NCBI GenBank assembly: GCA_029961685.1
Contig: JARWKL010000006.1
Span: 3,286,001-3,350,000, forward strand
From: Aristolochia californica
Taxonomy: Eukaryota; Streptophyta; Magnoliopsida; Piperales; Aristolochiaceae
Length of the DNA stretch: 64,000 nucleotides
Reading direction: 5' to 3'
The translations under genes were made by a program, and so were the position numbers. This document shows, in pieces, positions 11,242-24,100 of the stretch; within the stretch, counting starts at the first letter, position 1, and the number at the start of each line of letters is the position of its first letter. The notes under the pieces are model-generated. The model was not told the DNA's origin. It ran no database searches and saw only the letters and a list, made by a program, of their open reading frames with translations.

Positions 11242-14200
11242 CTCTAAACCTTCATCATAGTATATTGGTCGTTTAGCCCTACGAAACCCATATTCGTCCT
11301 CATTCAGTATGGATCTCCTGATCTGCTTAAGGAAACACCAATCAGATTGAAGGCTCCTGAGCATTTAACCATTATTAGTGGCATAATGGACATAGGTTAG
11401 ACGTCTGAATGCTCATGAATTCAATAAACACCCAACTTTGACATCAGATCAGGGATAAATAGCAATCCTGATAACATCAGAAACTACTGAAGTGTATGCA
11501 ATAACTACAGTCGATATTAAAGTATGACCTGTGGAGCAAAGACATATGCAAGTGTCCCAAAGATTGCCCCTCCCAGAAGGAACCCAGCAAGGAAGTCCCC
11601 ACCTCCACCTCTTGAACCATCACTGCACATATGAAAAAAAAAAAAATGATATAATACAAATAACATAGCTCCCACAAATATCTTCTGTGGGTCAAGGAAA
11701 AACAAACAGGCTTAATTCAGCACTTGTCCAATCCTTGAAGCTGTGTACATCATTTACCATCAATTCTTTTCAAAATAGGTAAAGACAGGACAGGGAAATG
11801 TGATCTCAACATCAGAATCAGGTTCGAACCCAGAAAGAGTGAGAGCACCAAAAACCTCATTCACCATATATTGTCTATTTCTGTCTGACAAAACCTTAAC
11901 TACTTTATATTACCAAAAAAAAAAAAACACTTCAAAAAAGACACAGCAACTGAATATTTCACTAGTAAAAGAGATGAGAAGCAGAAGCATAATAAAAAAT
12001 GTAATGAAGAAGGCATTGAGTAGAGATCTAGAGTAACTCTTTCCATATCAAGACCAGCTGCTCGAGGGTTTACTTGCAGTGGACATTTAAATGTTAAGAT
12101 GTCAAACAGGTCCTGTATTTCTTCTCAGCTGCTCAGCATCTTCCGAACAGCAGCAGATGGGAACAGCCCATGCTTTCCCATTCCATAAAAGATATTCTCC
12201 AATTTTGATATAGTTCATTTTTGCTTCTTTTTCTTTTTTTCTAAGCCACCAAGCTTCATGTTCTCCAATTCTTTCTTTTCTATGTTTTTTTCCTCTATTT
12301 AACATATTGAATCAGAGGCGAATCAAAATAAAATTGATTCCACTTCCTGGAAGGGAAGTAGAGATAATGAGCCCTGAACGATAAGATGAATTTTAAAGGG
12401 TGTGACACTTTGTATGGACAACAACCTATTTCCAGAATTTCTCTTGAGAGAAAGAAAAATTAAAAGTTCGCACGACCCCAAACCATGAATGAAAATACTC
12501 ACTGTTCAACAAAAACACAAAAATAAAAGAAATTTTTATTTTTTAGCACCAAATTATTAAAAAATGTCAAAGTAGATTGATAAATTTTTCTAATGAACAA
12601 CAAGAAATATAGTAATCAATATTTATTGAGAATTGTGTTGGCATTTGGGCGGGGCAGCAAAGTACAAAGAGATAAACAAAAAGAGAGACAATCCTTTTCA
12701 TCAAAAAAAAAAAAAAAAGAGAGAGAGAGAGAGACAAGGCACATCATTCGTGTGTCTTTCTCCCCTCTCCCTTATGTCACTCCCTTCAAATGAAACCCAT
12801 CACCATAAGAATATCATCTCTTTTCTTACTTGAATCTATGACCGTTTCCAGAAAACACAAGTGGGCTCCCTCCTCTATTTCATTCTTTTCTTACTTGCGT
12901 ACAAAACTATTTATTTGCCATTGTATCAGATTACTCGTGCTTAAATATTTGGGTTTTTTTTTTAATAGAACATATTCTAAATTCAGCAATTGGCAATCAA
13001 GACATTTTTCACATAATTACGGGTCTCTGACAAAGAAAATGTTGATTCTTCACTTGGAAAACATTAACATGCACACCTACATCATCTAGGCTTTTCCAAT
13101 TAAAGTGCTGGTATAACCCCAGAACTTCAGAAAACAAATATGATGTTCACCAGCTCATTAACAGGAATGTTGCAACTTGGTTAAAGAAAATGAAGACTTC
13201 ATTAAACTAGAAGCATCATGGAGTTGTTACAAAACACACATTCAAGCAAGCCATTCATTTGGTAGCACATGTATACACAAGAAATGTTAATAAGGTCCAA
13301 TTAAGCAGAAAAAAATCTAATATCGATTAAAAATTAATAATTAATATTCCAGGAAGCTGATTCTTTGGTTCTTATAGTAACTTTTAACTTTTAATTTCCA
13401 GAAAGAACAACTTCGACCCAACTCCCAATTAATTTCCATTCAATGCCCAATCAAATAATATATTTTATTAGGAAATTCTGAAAGCTGAGAATATCATACT
13501 TGTACTCTGCACAAACACAGAGGCTTGGTCTTGATTGGCTCAGTTTTCTTCCAGATGCTGCTCTCACTTGCCTCCCAAAAGTGTGGAGCTTTGTGGACTG
13601 AAGGTCAATTGACTTGAAATGAGATCCATCTGCAAATAAAAATAAGTGAAAGCATGATAATCAACTATCAAACATTTTACAGCTATTGCTATTAGACCCT
13701 TCAAACTCACATTATTTGGTAGAAACAAAATTAAAAAAAAAAACACAGACAATAAAAAAAAGGGCAGCGGATAGCACATGAATGAATGATCGGAATAAAT
13801 TTTCAACGCCCGTCATCAAGAATGAGTGACCTAAGTAGTTTTGCACAAGACAGGGATTTGAAATTTTTAAGGATACGAAATTTACATTTATGGGACAACG
13901 GAATGCGGTGACTCAGAAAGTTTACTCTTACATTCCAATTATTATAACATACTGCCACCCACCCTTTACTCTCTGACAGCCAAACAGTGCACGTCGCGCC
14001 AGCTTTCCAAAAACCCTTTTCAACCACCAAGATGATAACCCCCCCGGATTTTTCAACCTTGGCCTTGAGTCGACCCTATTGAATTTATGGAAAAACCAAC
14101 CTTTTGCAGACGAGTCCGTGGCTCCACCAAAATCAACACAACCCCGATGAACTCCAAAGCCAACCTCACCTCTGGGGAGATGGACGCGCCGGATGACTCC

Positions 14201-15340
14201 TCCCAGCACTCTCCGCGGGATCCCGCAGATTTATCGGATTCTGGATCCACAACTGAGGCAGTTCCCTGTCCAGAAATACCATCACCACTAAATTCTGGCT
14301 ACATACCCGAGATGAAGAAGAAGAACTACTCCAACCGCCCCTCCCCCCCCCCCCAACTGTAGCCGTCTACCCCTTCCTCCTCCAAATGATAGATCTCAGA
14401 GGCTGGTCGCGAACATACAGTCAGAGCGTCATCGGTACGATGACGAAACATGGCAAAATATGATGAATTTGACTCAGCTATTGGGGGTGGTTTACCATGG
14501 TCAGCTTCTAGGAGATAACAATTATTCGGGAGTCCAAAAGGAGAACCATAAATGATTCTGATCTCCTGGAATGTTTGGAGAGTAGGTTCTGCTCTGAAGC
14601 AAGCAATTATCTATCGCTTCCCGACCCAATTCAAGCCTTCCATTATTGTGCTTCAGGAGACAAGTGTGAAACCTCAGACAACAGGCTCGCTCAAGACCTC
14701 TGGATTTGCTCCTCCTTAAATTGGGCGGCTTTAAATGCTATTGGCCACTCAGGAGGGATTTTGGTGCTTTGGGACACTTCATTGTTTGCGGCTATAGATA
14801 TTCACTATGGGAGGTTCTCAGTTGGCATCCATTTTTGGGATCGTACCTCGGACTCCTATTGGTGTCTTGCTGGGGTCTATGGGCCAAACTGATATCGATG
14901 GGCCAAACTGATATCGAGAGAGAATAAGTTTTTGGGAGGAGCTCCAACTTCGGTGGTATTCGCCTTGGATTTTTGCGTGATGAACTTAAAAAAAATCGCC
15001 ACTATCGCTGCACCGGAGCTTCTAGAAGCCAATAATCATAACATAACTGAGGATTCTAATACAAGAAAAATTGCATCAATCCTTTCGTGCACAGCATATA
15101 GTTAGTAGAACGTTAATCACAGCAATTCTTCAGTAAAACGTGAGATGCATCTTACGGTTCATGCATAAAGAAAACGGAAAATACAGTTTGAACAGACAGC
15201 AATCCATGATCAACAGATCAACATGAAGAGAAACTAAAACCCTAAGCTTCATGGAGATCAGGAATGAATATCATCTAGACGAGGACTCATGGTAGTTAAT
15301 ACTTACTGGAAAGTGAAACCGCAGATGCGGACACAGCCAT
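11242..15340 (-). CDS. Small plastid-type membrane protein, YtxH/At1g42960-like (exons 1-4; 3' end missing)
   Basis: Minus-strand gene not visible as one reading frame. Exons: 15340-15307 (MAVSASAVSLS), 13629-13500, 11622-11529 and 11322-11242, with donors gtaagt, gtatga, gtcata and gtgaga, each following an AG acceptor; all joins are in frame, giving 113 codons. Residues 1-55 are rich in Ser, Arg and Lys with few acidic residues, fitting a chloroplast transit peptide. Exon 3 encodes a Gly-rich segment and one hydrophobic helix (FLAGFLLGGAIFGTLAYVF). Exon 4 encodes IRRSILNEDEYGFRRAKRP and IYYDEGLE, which I recognise from a small family annotated in Arabidopsis as a chloroplast inner-membrane protein. 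Function is not established. The family's C-terminal coiled-coil exon (~50 residues) was not found; it probably lies left of position 1. Intron 1 contains a LINE fragment. Confidence 0.8.
11623..13499 (-). other. Intron 2 of the YtxH-like gene
   Basis: AT-rich, with no gene seen. It holds an A-rich run followed by a (GA)n microsatellite at about 12,703-12,734. Confidence 0.6.
13950..14985 (+). mobile_element. LINE fragment (ORF1 end and endonuclease start) in intron 1 of the YtxH-like gene
   Basis: The plus frame at 14,575-14,892 encodes NAIGHSGGILVLWDTS and VGIHFWDRTSDSYWCLAGVY, the N-terminal half of an L1 endonuclease closely like LINEs A and B. Upstream (about 13,950-14,540) is a Pro/Ser-rich ORF1 end with a C run near 14,341-14,354. 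Both ends are truncated and the frames are broken. Confidence 0.7.
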
Positions 15341-17559
15341 GGCACCTTAGGCAAGCTGGAGAGAGGCTCAAGAGAGGCCACTAGAGGACTGCAGAAAGGA
15401 AATGCTGCTCGGCGGGCATGCCATAAATATCCTCGCTTGAATCGCGACAGGGTAGTGGTTTTATTGGCGTTGGATTGTCCGTCCGTCTATCTGTCTCAGT
15501 AAACGGGTCCTACAACCGGCTTCAGCTCAACTAACAAGGTTCCGAATCCGAAATCATTTATTCGCCCAACCGTAACCGATTCCACGACTCATGTTGGCTT
15601 CTTTTATTTATTTTTTCTTTTTCGATTTTTCAAGTTGAATTATGGGTAACTTGGTTGAGTCAGTTGGGGCAAAACCTTGTCCTCGCCCCTATTGCCAATG
15701 GGGGCGCAAAGATGGGCGGATGGGGTAAGATTATTAGTAAAATTCAAATAATTAAATAAATGAAAAAATTAAGTATAATTATTATATTAAAATATATATA
15801 TTTAAAAAATAATTAATTATTAAAGTATTGACATTTAATAAATAAAAGACATAAAATAAAAATAAATAGAGATTATAAATATTTAATAAATAAATAGAGA
15901 TTACAGATAATTAATAAATAAATAGTCAAATATCATACTAAATATGAATGAATTTGTGCAATTCAAATTGCGCTTTCTCTCTTATCGGTTTGTTTAATTT
16001 GTATCACCTGAAAAATATTGTATATGTATCTTTTTTTATCAACTATTGATGGGCGATGGTTTCGATCTAATTGATTTGTTACTCTTATCGACAAAGATTT
16101 ATTAACATTCTTCTCAAAATTGGTATTCTTTTCATTTTTACAGCTATATGTTAATGGTTGTATATCCCATGGACCATGGTAAAAACTACTAGGGCACCAT
16201 AAACAAATATGTCTATCCCTAAAGAGTCAAAAGTGTGGGTACATGAAGACTCATTTATTTTTTAAACTTTCATTCACACCCAAAAGGAAGGAGAGTTTGA
16301 TCGACTCTTATCTCCTATTTCTTTGAACTCCCAAGTTTTTCACTCCTCTCCCATAAATTTTGTGTACATAGAGGATGGGGCAAGAAGAAGAGTTACATTT
16401 TCAGCACACTTAAAACCTATCAAATATCATTGTTATACTAACTATAATAGGGTTGATCCAATACAAAAGGCGATTTCGTGAGAAACATACGAAACGGTTA
16501 TCTTAGTCGGAAAGGGTTGTCTTAGTCTTTGATCTTAATCAATGGCGCAATAGGCTAGGCGAGACATGAGAAGAAGGGAAAAAAAAAAGGGGAGTGAGGA
16601 GTAGGAACTAGGTTTGGCTTTTGTGCTGTTGATGAAGACCAGATGCCTGAAATAACCATTTCCAAGTTTTTCACTCCTCTCCCATAAATTTTGTGTACAT
16701 AGAGGATGGGGCAAGAAGAAGAGTTACATTTTCAGCATACTTAAAACTTATCAAATCTCATTGTTATACTAACTATAATAGGGTTGATCCAATACAAAAG
16801 GCGATTTCATGAGAAACATGCGAAACGATTATCTTAGTCGTTTGATCTTAATCAATGGCGTGATAGGCTAGGCGAGACACGAGAAGAGGGGGAAAAAAAG
16901 GGGAGTGAGGAGTAGGAATAGGGTTTGGCTTTTGTGCCGTTGATGAAGATCATATGCCTGAAATAACCATTTCACATATTTCGTACGAAATCACTTTTCG
17001 TATTTGATCAACCCTCCTACTATATAAAGATAAATATTTGTACCAATATAACCCATTAGTGGAGTGCCTCCATCTCCCTTTTCCCATGGCAAAAAGGAAA
17101 GAGATGAGAGGTGGGTCTATACTCTTATCGATCTAAGTTCTTTATTTTGTGTTTTTCCAACGTTGTGTTATCAAACTTAACCAAATTGATCTAAAACATG
17201 AAATTTTTGGGGAGGGGAAAATGAATTTTGAAACCCATGAAGCCATATGAATGACTTGAACATTTCTCCCAAATTCTCTCGCACTATGATTAGGTCAAAA
17301 TTCTCATTTTCTTAATTACCCTTGCTAAAACTAATATTAATTAAAATCTCATATATCTCATAAGGCCCAGACTTGCCAAAGAGCCAGGTCAAGACGAAAG
17401 GGTCGGTCTTCTTTTCCTTTTTCTAGTAGCCGAAAGCGTGTCGCTTTTAGTAGCCGGGAACGTAATCAAATTGTCCGAGAGATCCCTTTCACAAAATTAA
17501 AATTCAGGGCTCTAATTTATAATTAGTTTCTCGAGGAGGGACGATTATGAAATATTTCT
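15341..17559. other. Head-to-head intergenic region
   Basis: Separates the two divergent host genes. It contains a GC-richer stretch next to the small gene (15,341-15,600, probably its leader and promoter), an AT-rich block at about 15,740-15,960, and a 331-bp tandem duplication at 16,331-16,972. No reading frame of note and no RNA gene was seen. Confidence 0.6.
16331..16972. repeat. 331-bp tandem duplication upstream of callose synthase
   Basis: Two head-to-tail copies start at 16,331 and 16,662, both with ccaagtttttcactcctctc. Both end near a shared cctgaaataaccattt. They differ by scattered substitutions and by a small gap: copy 1 has an extra tcggaaagggttgtcttag segment. The second copy ends about 820 bp before the callose synthase ATG. 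Confidence 0.85.
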
Positions 17560-17790
17560 GAACACTTCGTCCTCCCCGTGATCTAGCATAGCTTCACTTT
17601 CTTCATCATCTGCATTTTCAAAACCGCGTCGCTTCTCGTACCCTCACTAAATTTCCAATTTGTTTCCGTTTGTTGCTTGATTCGTTACGTTCTCCAGCGT
17701 ATGGAGCATCCGGTCAAGCACCGGCATCGTCAGTATTAGATCTTCTTTCGCTCTTGTTTTTGGCGGAAATAGGGTTTCGACGTCCTGGCA
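17560..17790 (+). promoter_or_regulatory. Probable 5' leader of the callose synthase gene
   Basis: The 230 bases before the ATG are CT-rich with short pyrimidine runs such as cttcactttcttcatcatc, typical of plant 5' leaders. I see no convincing TATA box at the expected place and cannot set the transcription start. Confidence 0.35.
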
Positions 17791-20700
17791 ATGGCTAGGG
17801 CTTACCACAATTGGGAGCGCCTGGTGCGTGCGACATTACAGAGGGAGCAGCTCCATGGCGCAGGCCAGGGCCATGGCCGGACCTCGAGCGGGCTCGCTGG
17901 CGCTGTTCCGCCATCACTTGGGAAGAGCACAAATATTGATGCTATATTACAGGCCGCCGATGAGATCCAAGACGAGGATCCGAATGTTGCCAGGATATGT
18001 AAGTCCAAAATAGTTCTTATTTCCGTGCTGATTTATTGTTTCTGGCTTTTCTATTTTTTTGGAGTGCTAGTGATTCTTCTTTCCTCAACGCACTAGTATT
18101 TTACAGATTCGTAAACAGGGTGCTGTTTTACTTGAAGCTGAACTGAGTTTGTCGATGAATAATATAAGTCAGTGGCTTTTTGGTGGGATAATTTTTTTCC
18201 CCAAATTTGTTTCGAGGGTTGTTGAGTGACGTATAAAACAGTTCAGATGCGATATAGAATACGCAGGCCTGATTTTTTGAGCTTGAAAGTGTGTTCCTTC
18301 TCGTTTTTTTTAGCAAAAAGAAGTTAGTGCGAAGAAGTTCAGATTTTCCAGTTTACTCAGAAATCATTTTTCTTTAATCTCTATGACTTATGGAGAAGTT
18401 AGGCGAGTCTAACCAAATTAAAGTATGTCAAACTGTACTCGAGTCATTCGTTTTACATAAAAAAAACCTCTCCATGTTAGAGTTAGACTCTTATCTGCTT
18501 TCATGTTCGCCATATTGTTAGAACTTTAAACTGACAAAAAATGGCTGGAGTATCTGTCCAACATATGGAGGTCCTGCATATAGGGTGGTATCAACTGGCC
18601 AGAAATTCACCCCATTTGCAGGACACTGTTACAAGTGATAAGGTTTGGATTCTCAGCAACTCCTGCAAAATATGTGCGGTTTAAGGTAATCGAGTCCCTT
18701 TAAGTCAATTTCTTTTTATATGTGTCTGCTGTACACTAATTTCTGAAGACTCTTATGTTACTGATAGTTTGCTATTATACTATGTAAGTTTTATCCTGGC
18801 TAGCCTTTCTTTTTAACCAATAAAATTTATAACTATTATTTTTACTTTCATGTTTAATTTTGTCAGATTCACCTTTACTTATGTATTTGTCTTCAATAAC
18901 AGTGTGTGAACAAGCATACACAATGGCTCAAAACCTAGACCCCAACAGTGATGGCAGAGGCGTTCTCCAGTTCAAGACTGGTCTAATGTCTGTCATTAAG
19001 GTACTCCAATTAACTTATGGATGGTTGATATCATACAGTAATCCCATATTTAAACTGATGCATCTGGAGATTTTATTTTCATTGTAGGCCATTTTTTTCT
19101 GCATTTTTATAGGGTTATCTCAATTTTTTCTAAGCCTTAGATTGATATTGTGCAGCAAAAGCTTGCTAAAAAGGATGGATCAAGAATTGATCGTAATCGT
19201 GATATTGAGCGTTTGTGGAAGTTTTATCTAGCTTATAAACGGCGACATAGAGTGGAGGATCTTCAAAAGGAAGAAGAGAAATGGAGAGAGTCTGGAACCT
19301 ATAGCACAACTTTTGGAGAGTATGCACTAATTCAAGTCTTGTCTTTCTTTTAATTGCGTTTGTCAGGATCTAGCCATCGACATTGATTAGTGTTGTGCTG
19401 GTTGATATTATGATATTGAAGAAAGCGGGATACATTCTCTACCAAGAAGCCATTTCATCCCATCCCTAATTCACTTGAATATATGAGTTACTGAATTTGT
19501 TTCAATCATTTTGCTTTTATAACTTAGTTTTCTCTAGAGATGTTTTGTATTTTTAATTAATTGTTTATTTTAAATTTCAGTTGCAACCAAGAAACTCTTA
19601 TGCGTTTGTAGAATTTGATTGACTTTATTTTTCACATATATTGATCCCATTATATTGGTGACTTCTCGAAGAGTCATTTGGTGTTTGATGCTTTTTATGA
19701 TATGCAACAAAATCTTCTAATACCAGGTCATCCACAGATGCCGGTTTCTTTTGTTATTCCAACATGTGCAAAATGGCTGATTTTGAATAATTTCTTGTTT
19801 CAGCTCGGAACTTCGATCACATGAAATGAGAAAAGTTTATGCTACCTTGAGAGCCTTAATCGAGGTCATGGAGGCTCTTGCTAGAGATGTGGTAACTGAT
19901 GATGGGGTTGGCAGACTCATTATGGAGGAGGTAAACTGTCCTGTTCTCATAGCAATTAGATATTATGTACAGTTTGAGTGGCCATGACCCTCAAGAATTC
20001 ATGAATCTGGTGTTTCTGTTGACAAAACAATTCAAGCGTGCAGAGTGAAAAGTCTCTAGTTTTTTCAGAAAATTGCTTTCATGGTTTTGTCAAAAGCAGG
20101 GCCATGAGAATATATTAATTTCCCTTCAAGTTGCATAGTAATTATCTCATGATAGACTTGAAAAGTTGGATTGTAACTGGAAGGTGATATATGAATAAGC
20201 CTTTCCTTTTTTTTTTTTTTAAATTTTCATGTGTTTTGTCAAACATCACTAAGGAATACATGCTTTAAAAAGGTAAGCTGCTTTGTCTTCAAGAAACCTT
20301 TGTGTAGCTTTGAATCCTTTTGCAGTTTAATGAAGATTTATTTAGTAATTGGATCTTGTCATGAAAACACTGGCTTGTATTTTTATTGAATCTTCTTTCT
20401 TCAACACACCTATTGACTCTTTCTTTCTTTATTTAAACTTTTGACTTTAATTCAGCCAGTATTCTATTTATGGTGTCTTGCAGTTAAGGAAGGTGAAGAA
20501 ATCTGAGGCAACATTGACGGGAGAGCTCACTCCTTACAATATTGTCCCCTTAGATGCTCCATCAATGACAAACCTTATCGGACTTTTCCCAGAGGTAGAC
20601 TTCTCTAGATGGTTACTGTGTTTGTGTATGCATAGATCCCCATTGTGTTATATAGTTTTTTATGCTTACAACCGGTGTAAAGCAGTAGATTGTACCATGT

Positions 20701-21169
20701 CCATGTAACTATAAACTTTTCTTTTAGAATAATATAAGAGAAATCTGTATGGCAATAAAGTGCTGGTACTTCTATCTCTGCTGTGTGTTTGTTGCACATA
20801 ATGAAACATAATTACATATATCATGTTTTTTTGAATTTTTAAGTAAGAATTTTATTAAGAAAGTTGGCTCCAAGGGGCCAAGAGCAGCTACAGAAAACCC
20901 AAAATAACACACAAATACATCCAACTAGAAAAGTACCTCCAAAGCGATCAATAATCAGAAAACATCAAGAACTAAGAGGAATAGAGTCTCAACATTGGAC
21001 TTTGTTTAAGTTGATCTTAAAATGCTTATGATGCTTTATTCAGGTGAGAGCTGCTGCATCTGCAATACATTACACAGAACATTTTCCCAAATTTTCTGCT
21101 GATTTTGAAGTTCCTCAACTGCGAAATTTGGATATGTTTGATCTCCTCCAGTATGTGTTTGGTTTTCAG
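17791..21169 (+). CDS. GSL8/CALS10: Callose synthase exons 1-6
   Basis: Exons: 17791-17998, 18903-19000, 19156-19319, 19804-19930, 20484-20594, 21044-21169 (residues 1-278). Donors include gtaagt after exon 1 and gtaaac after exon 4. Exon 1 ends one base into a Leu codon that exon 2 completes (ILCEQAYTMAQ). This part is the soluble N-terminal region, including GVLQFKTGLMSVIKQKLAK and LTPYNIVPLDAPSMTN, both well conserved in the family. Introns 1-5 are 155-904 bp and hold no coding sequence that I could see. Intron 5 carries a short A-rich stretch at about 20,825-21,000 that resembles a decayed retroposon tail. Confidence 0.95.
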
Positions 21170-24100
21170 GTTTGTCTGTGACTCTCTCTCTCTTTCTCTC
21201 TCTCTTATCTATCCATATCTCTTTCTTTTAATCATTTAACATGTGATTAATTCATCTTGTTATTCTAGTACCATTTTCATGAAAATAAGAGCAGAATTTT
21301 CTAATTGAAGTTTAATTTTGTAAAGTTTATGTTTTCTTGCATTTTTTCGGGAAAAACAGGGTATGATAGGGAAAAATTAGGTTTGCTATTTTTTATTTTG
21401 AAAGACAAGTGTTGTGTGTTACTATAGATAAATGTAGAAGACAATGAATCCATGAGACCATCATGAATATTGAGTAATATGTGTGTGTGTGAAATTTGAC
21501 CAAACGATGTATGGAAATCATTGTTTTTCATCTACTACATTTGTTTGTAGTATTATCTCATTTGAACATGTCAAAAACATTTAAAACTAGGTCTCTTTTG
21601 ATTTTTTTTTTTTGAAAAAGATGTATTTATACTAACAAGAGAAAAATTACAAAGGATGAGGGAGCAGATCCCTTACAACAAGAGATTGTAGGGAAGCTCC
21701 CTGCTTGGCAAGCACATCAGTTGCCGAATTTGCAAATCTCGGAATGTGAGACCAAATACAAGAAAATGATGAAACGATATCTAAAATTTCCTGAAATATG
21801 TCCCAAGGCCTCCATGGCGGAGGGGAATTACGCTGACACCAACCAATCACTACCTTGGAGTCCCCTTCAATGTGGATAGGCCCACTGCAGTTGTCTCTGA
21901 ACACACGGAGCCCATTAAGAAGGCCATGTAACTCTTAGAGTCTGAGATGCCTAATGGACCAGCAAAAGAGAAACATTGATTTCCAGATAAATCCAAAATC
22001 ACACCCCCAAAACCAGCAATCCCCGGATTGCCAAGAGAAGAGCCATCGAAATTCAATTTTAAATAGCCAACCTTCGGGGGAGTCTACTCCTTCATTACTT
22101 GAACCTTGGTCCCAATGTGCATCCTTGCCAGATTGCTCCAGTTATCTCGAATGGCGGTGCCCTTGAGAGAGCAAAAAGGCTTTTTAGTCAGAAGCCAGGT
22201 GGATATTTGCCCTGTCACTCTTTCAGCTACTCTTGCCTCAAATTCACTTTTAGCATCAAACCTCCGTGTATTCCGTTCATTCCAAAGCCCCCATGGAACG
22301 AAACTAGCGTAGGCTGAGATTATCAATTTATCGAGACCAGGAAGGGGATAGCCAATGATCGACTTGCAAAAACCGATCAAATCAGCATATATACAGAATT
22401 GCATCCCCAACTTGCATAAAACAGAGGTCCACACATTCCATGAGAATTGACACAGGAGTAGAGTATGGCTGGCGGATTCGGCTTCATTGTTGCAAAAAGG
22501 ACATAGTGGGTCTGTAGATGGGTGACCTCTTATTCGGAGTACAGCCGTAAGAATTTTACTTTGGCAAGCACTCCACATGAAGAGTTTTATCTTTTGAGGG
22601 GCGCATAGATGCCAAACGAAGTAGATATCATGCTCACTTTGCGTTGGATCCCAACCATTAATGTATCTATATGCCGATGAAACTGAGAATTTTTTGCTTT
22701 TGTCAGGCCACCAAATGAGCTTGTCTGCATTGGAAGGCCTTGACATGATTCAAAGAATCCAATAAACTGCTTGCTTCCATAGCCTCCGTGTCAGATAGAC
22801 CCCTTCAGGGATGTAGGTTCATACCACCCCCCTCAAATGCATCGGCTACTGAGATCTCCCTTTGTGTGGAGAGAAGGAAAAAATTTCTGAAAGAGTTTCA
22901 CAAAGGTTCTTGCCCTGTCCACCAATCATCCCAGAATTTAAGAGATCTCCCACTGCCAACAAAGAATCTAGAGGCTGAGGAGAAGTTCTAGAGAAGCAGA
23001 TAAAGAGATCTCCATATTGAGGATAGCCCTCTCCGATTTCCTCTGGACATTCACCATGGCGGATTCGACCCTAGCTCTGCCCGAACCATTTCCTTCCAAA
23101 GATTAGAAGAATTTGTGTTGAACTTCCAAATCCATTTAAGAAGTAAAGCTTTATTCATTTCTTTTGATTTTCGAATCCCTAATCCACCCAATCTCTTAGG
23201 AAGACATACTTCATCCCATCTGACCAAGTGGTATTTGAAAGAATCACTTGATCCTCTCCAATGGAATCTTCTTTTCATTTTATCCATGGCTTTGCATATA
23301 GAAGATGGGCAAGGCATAAAGGATAGAGCATAGTTAGGGATGCCATTAATACATGATTTAAGGAGGATTACTCTGCCCGCCTTACTGAGGAGGCACCCCT
23401 TCCAAGTTGCGCTAACCGTTAGTCAATCTTTTCAACCACTAGGTTCCATAAACTTTGGGAGATACGCCCATGAAAGAGAGGGAGGCCAAGATACTTTGTC
23501 GGAAGAGTAGCCGTAGAGCAACCAAATAAATTTGCCATCTCTGCAAGATTCTCCGGGCTCACATTAAATCCTATAAGAGAGGTCTTCCCCCAATTAACTT
23601 TCTGCCTGATGCTATTTTAAAAAGCCCTAATACTGCTTTTATCCTCCTTGCACTATCCATATCACCGATTCCAAAAATAATAGTATCATCCGCATATTGC
23701 AAAATAGGTATATTAAATGCCTGGTGGGGGCTTGTTGGGGAGAGCCATCCAAGGTCAACCGCCGAATAAAACATAGCAGAGAGGAATTTTGCTACTATGT
23801 TGAATAAGAGCGGGGTCACCTTGCCTAATCCCCCTAGTTCCTTTAAAATATCCACATATCGAACCGTTAAGGGTCAAGGAGTAGGATGCTGAGCCCACAC
23901 AACTTTCTTATCCAAAATCGCCATTTTTCTCCAACTCCCATTTTTTCCATTGTCTCAGCAAGTAGGATCCAATTAACTTTGTCAAAAGCTTTTTCAAGAT
24001 CATCTTGAGGGCAATTCTTGGGTCCTTGTTACGCCTGAAGTGGTTCATAAGCTTATGCGCGGCCATTGTGGAGTCTAAAATTTCTCTCCCCTTGAGGAAA

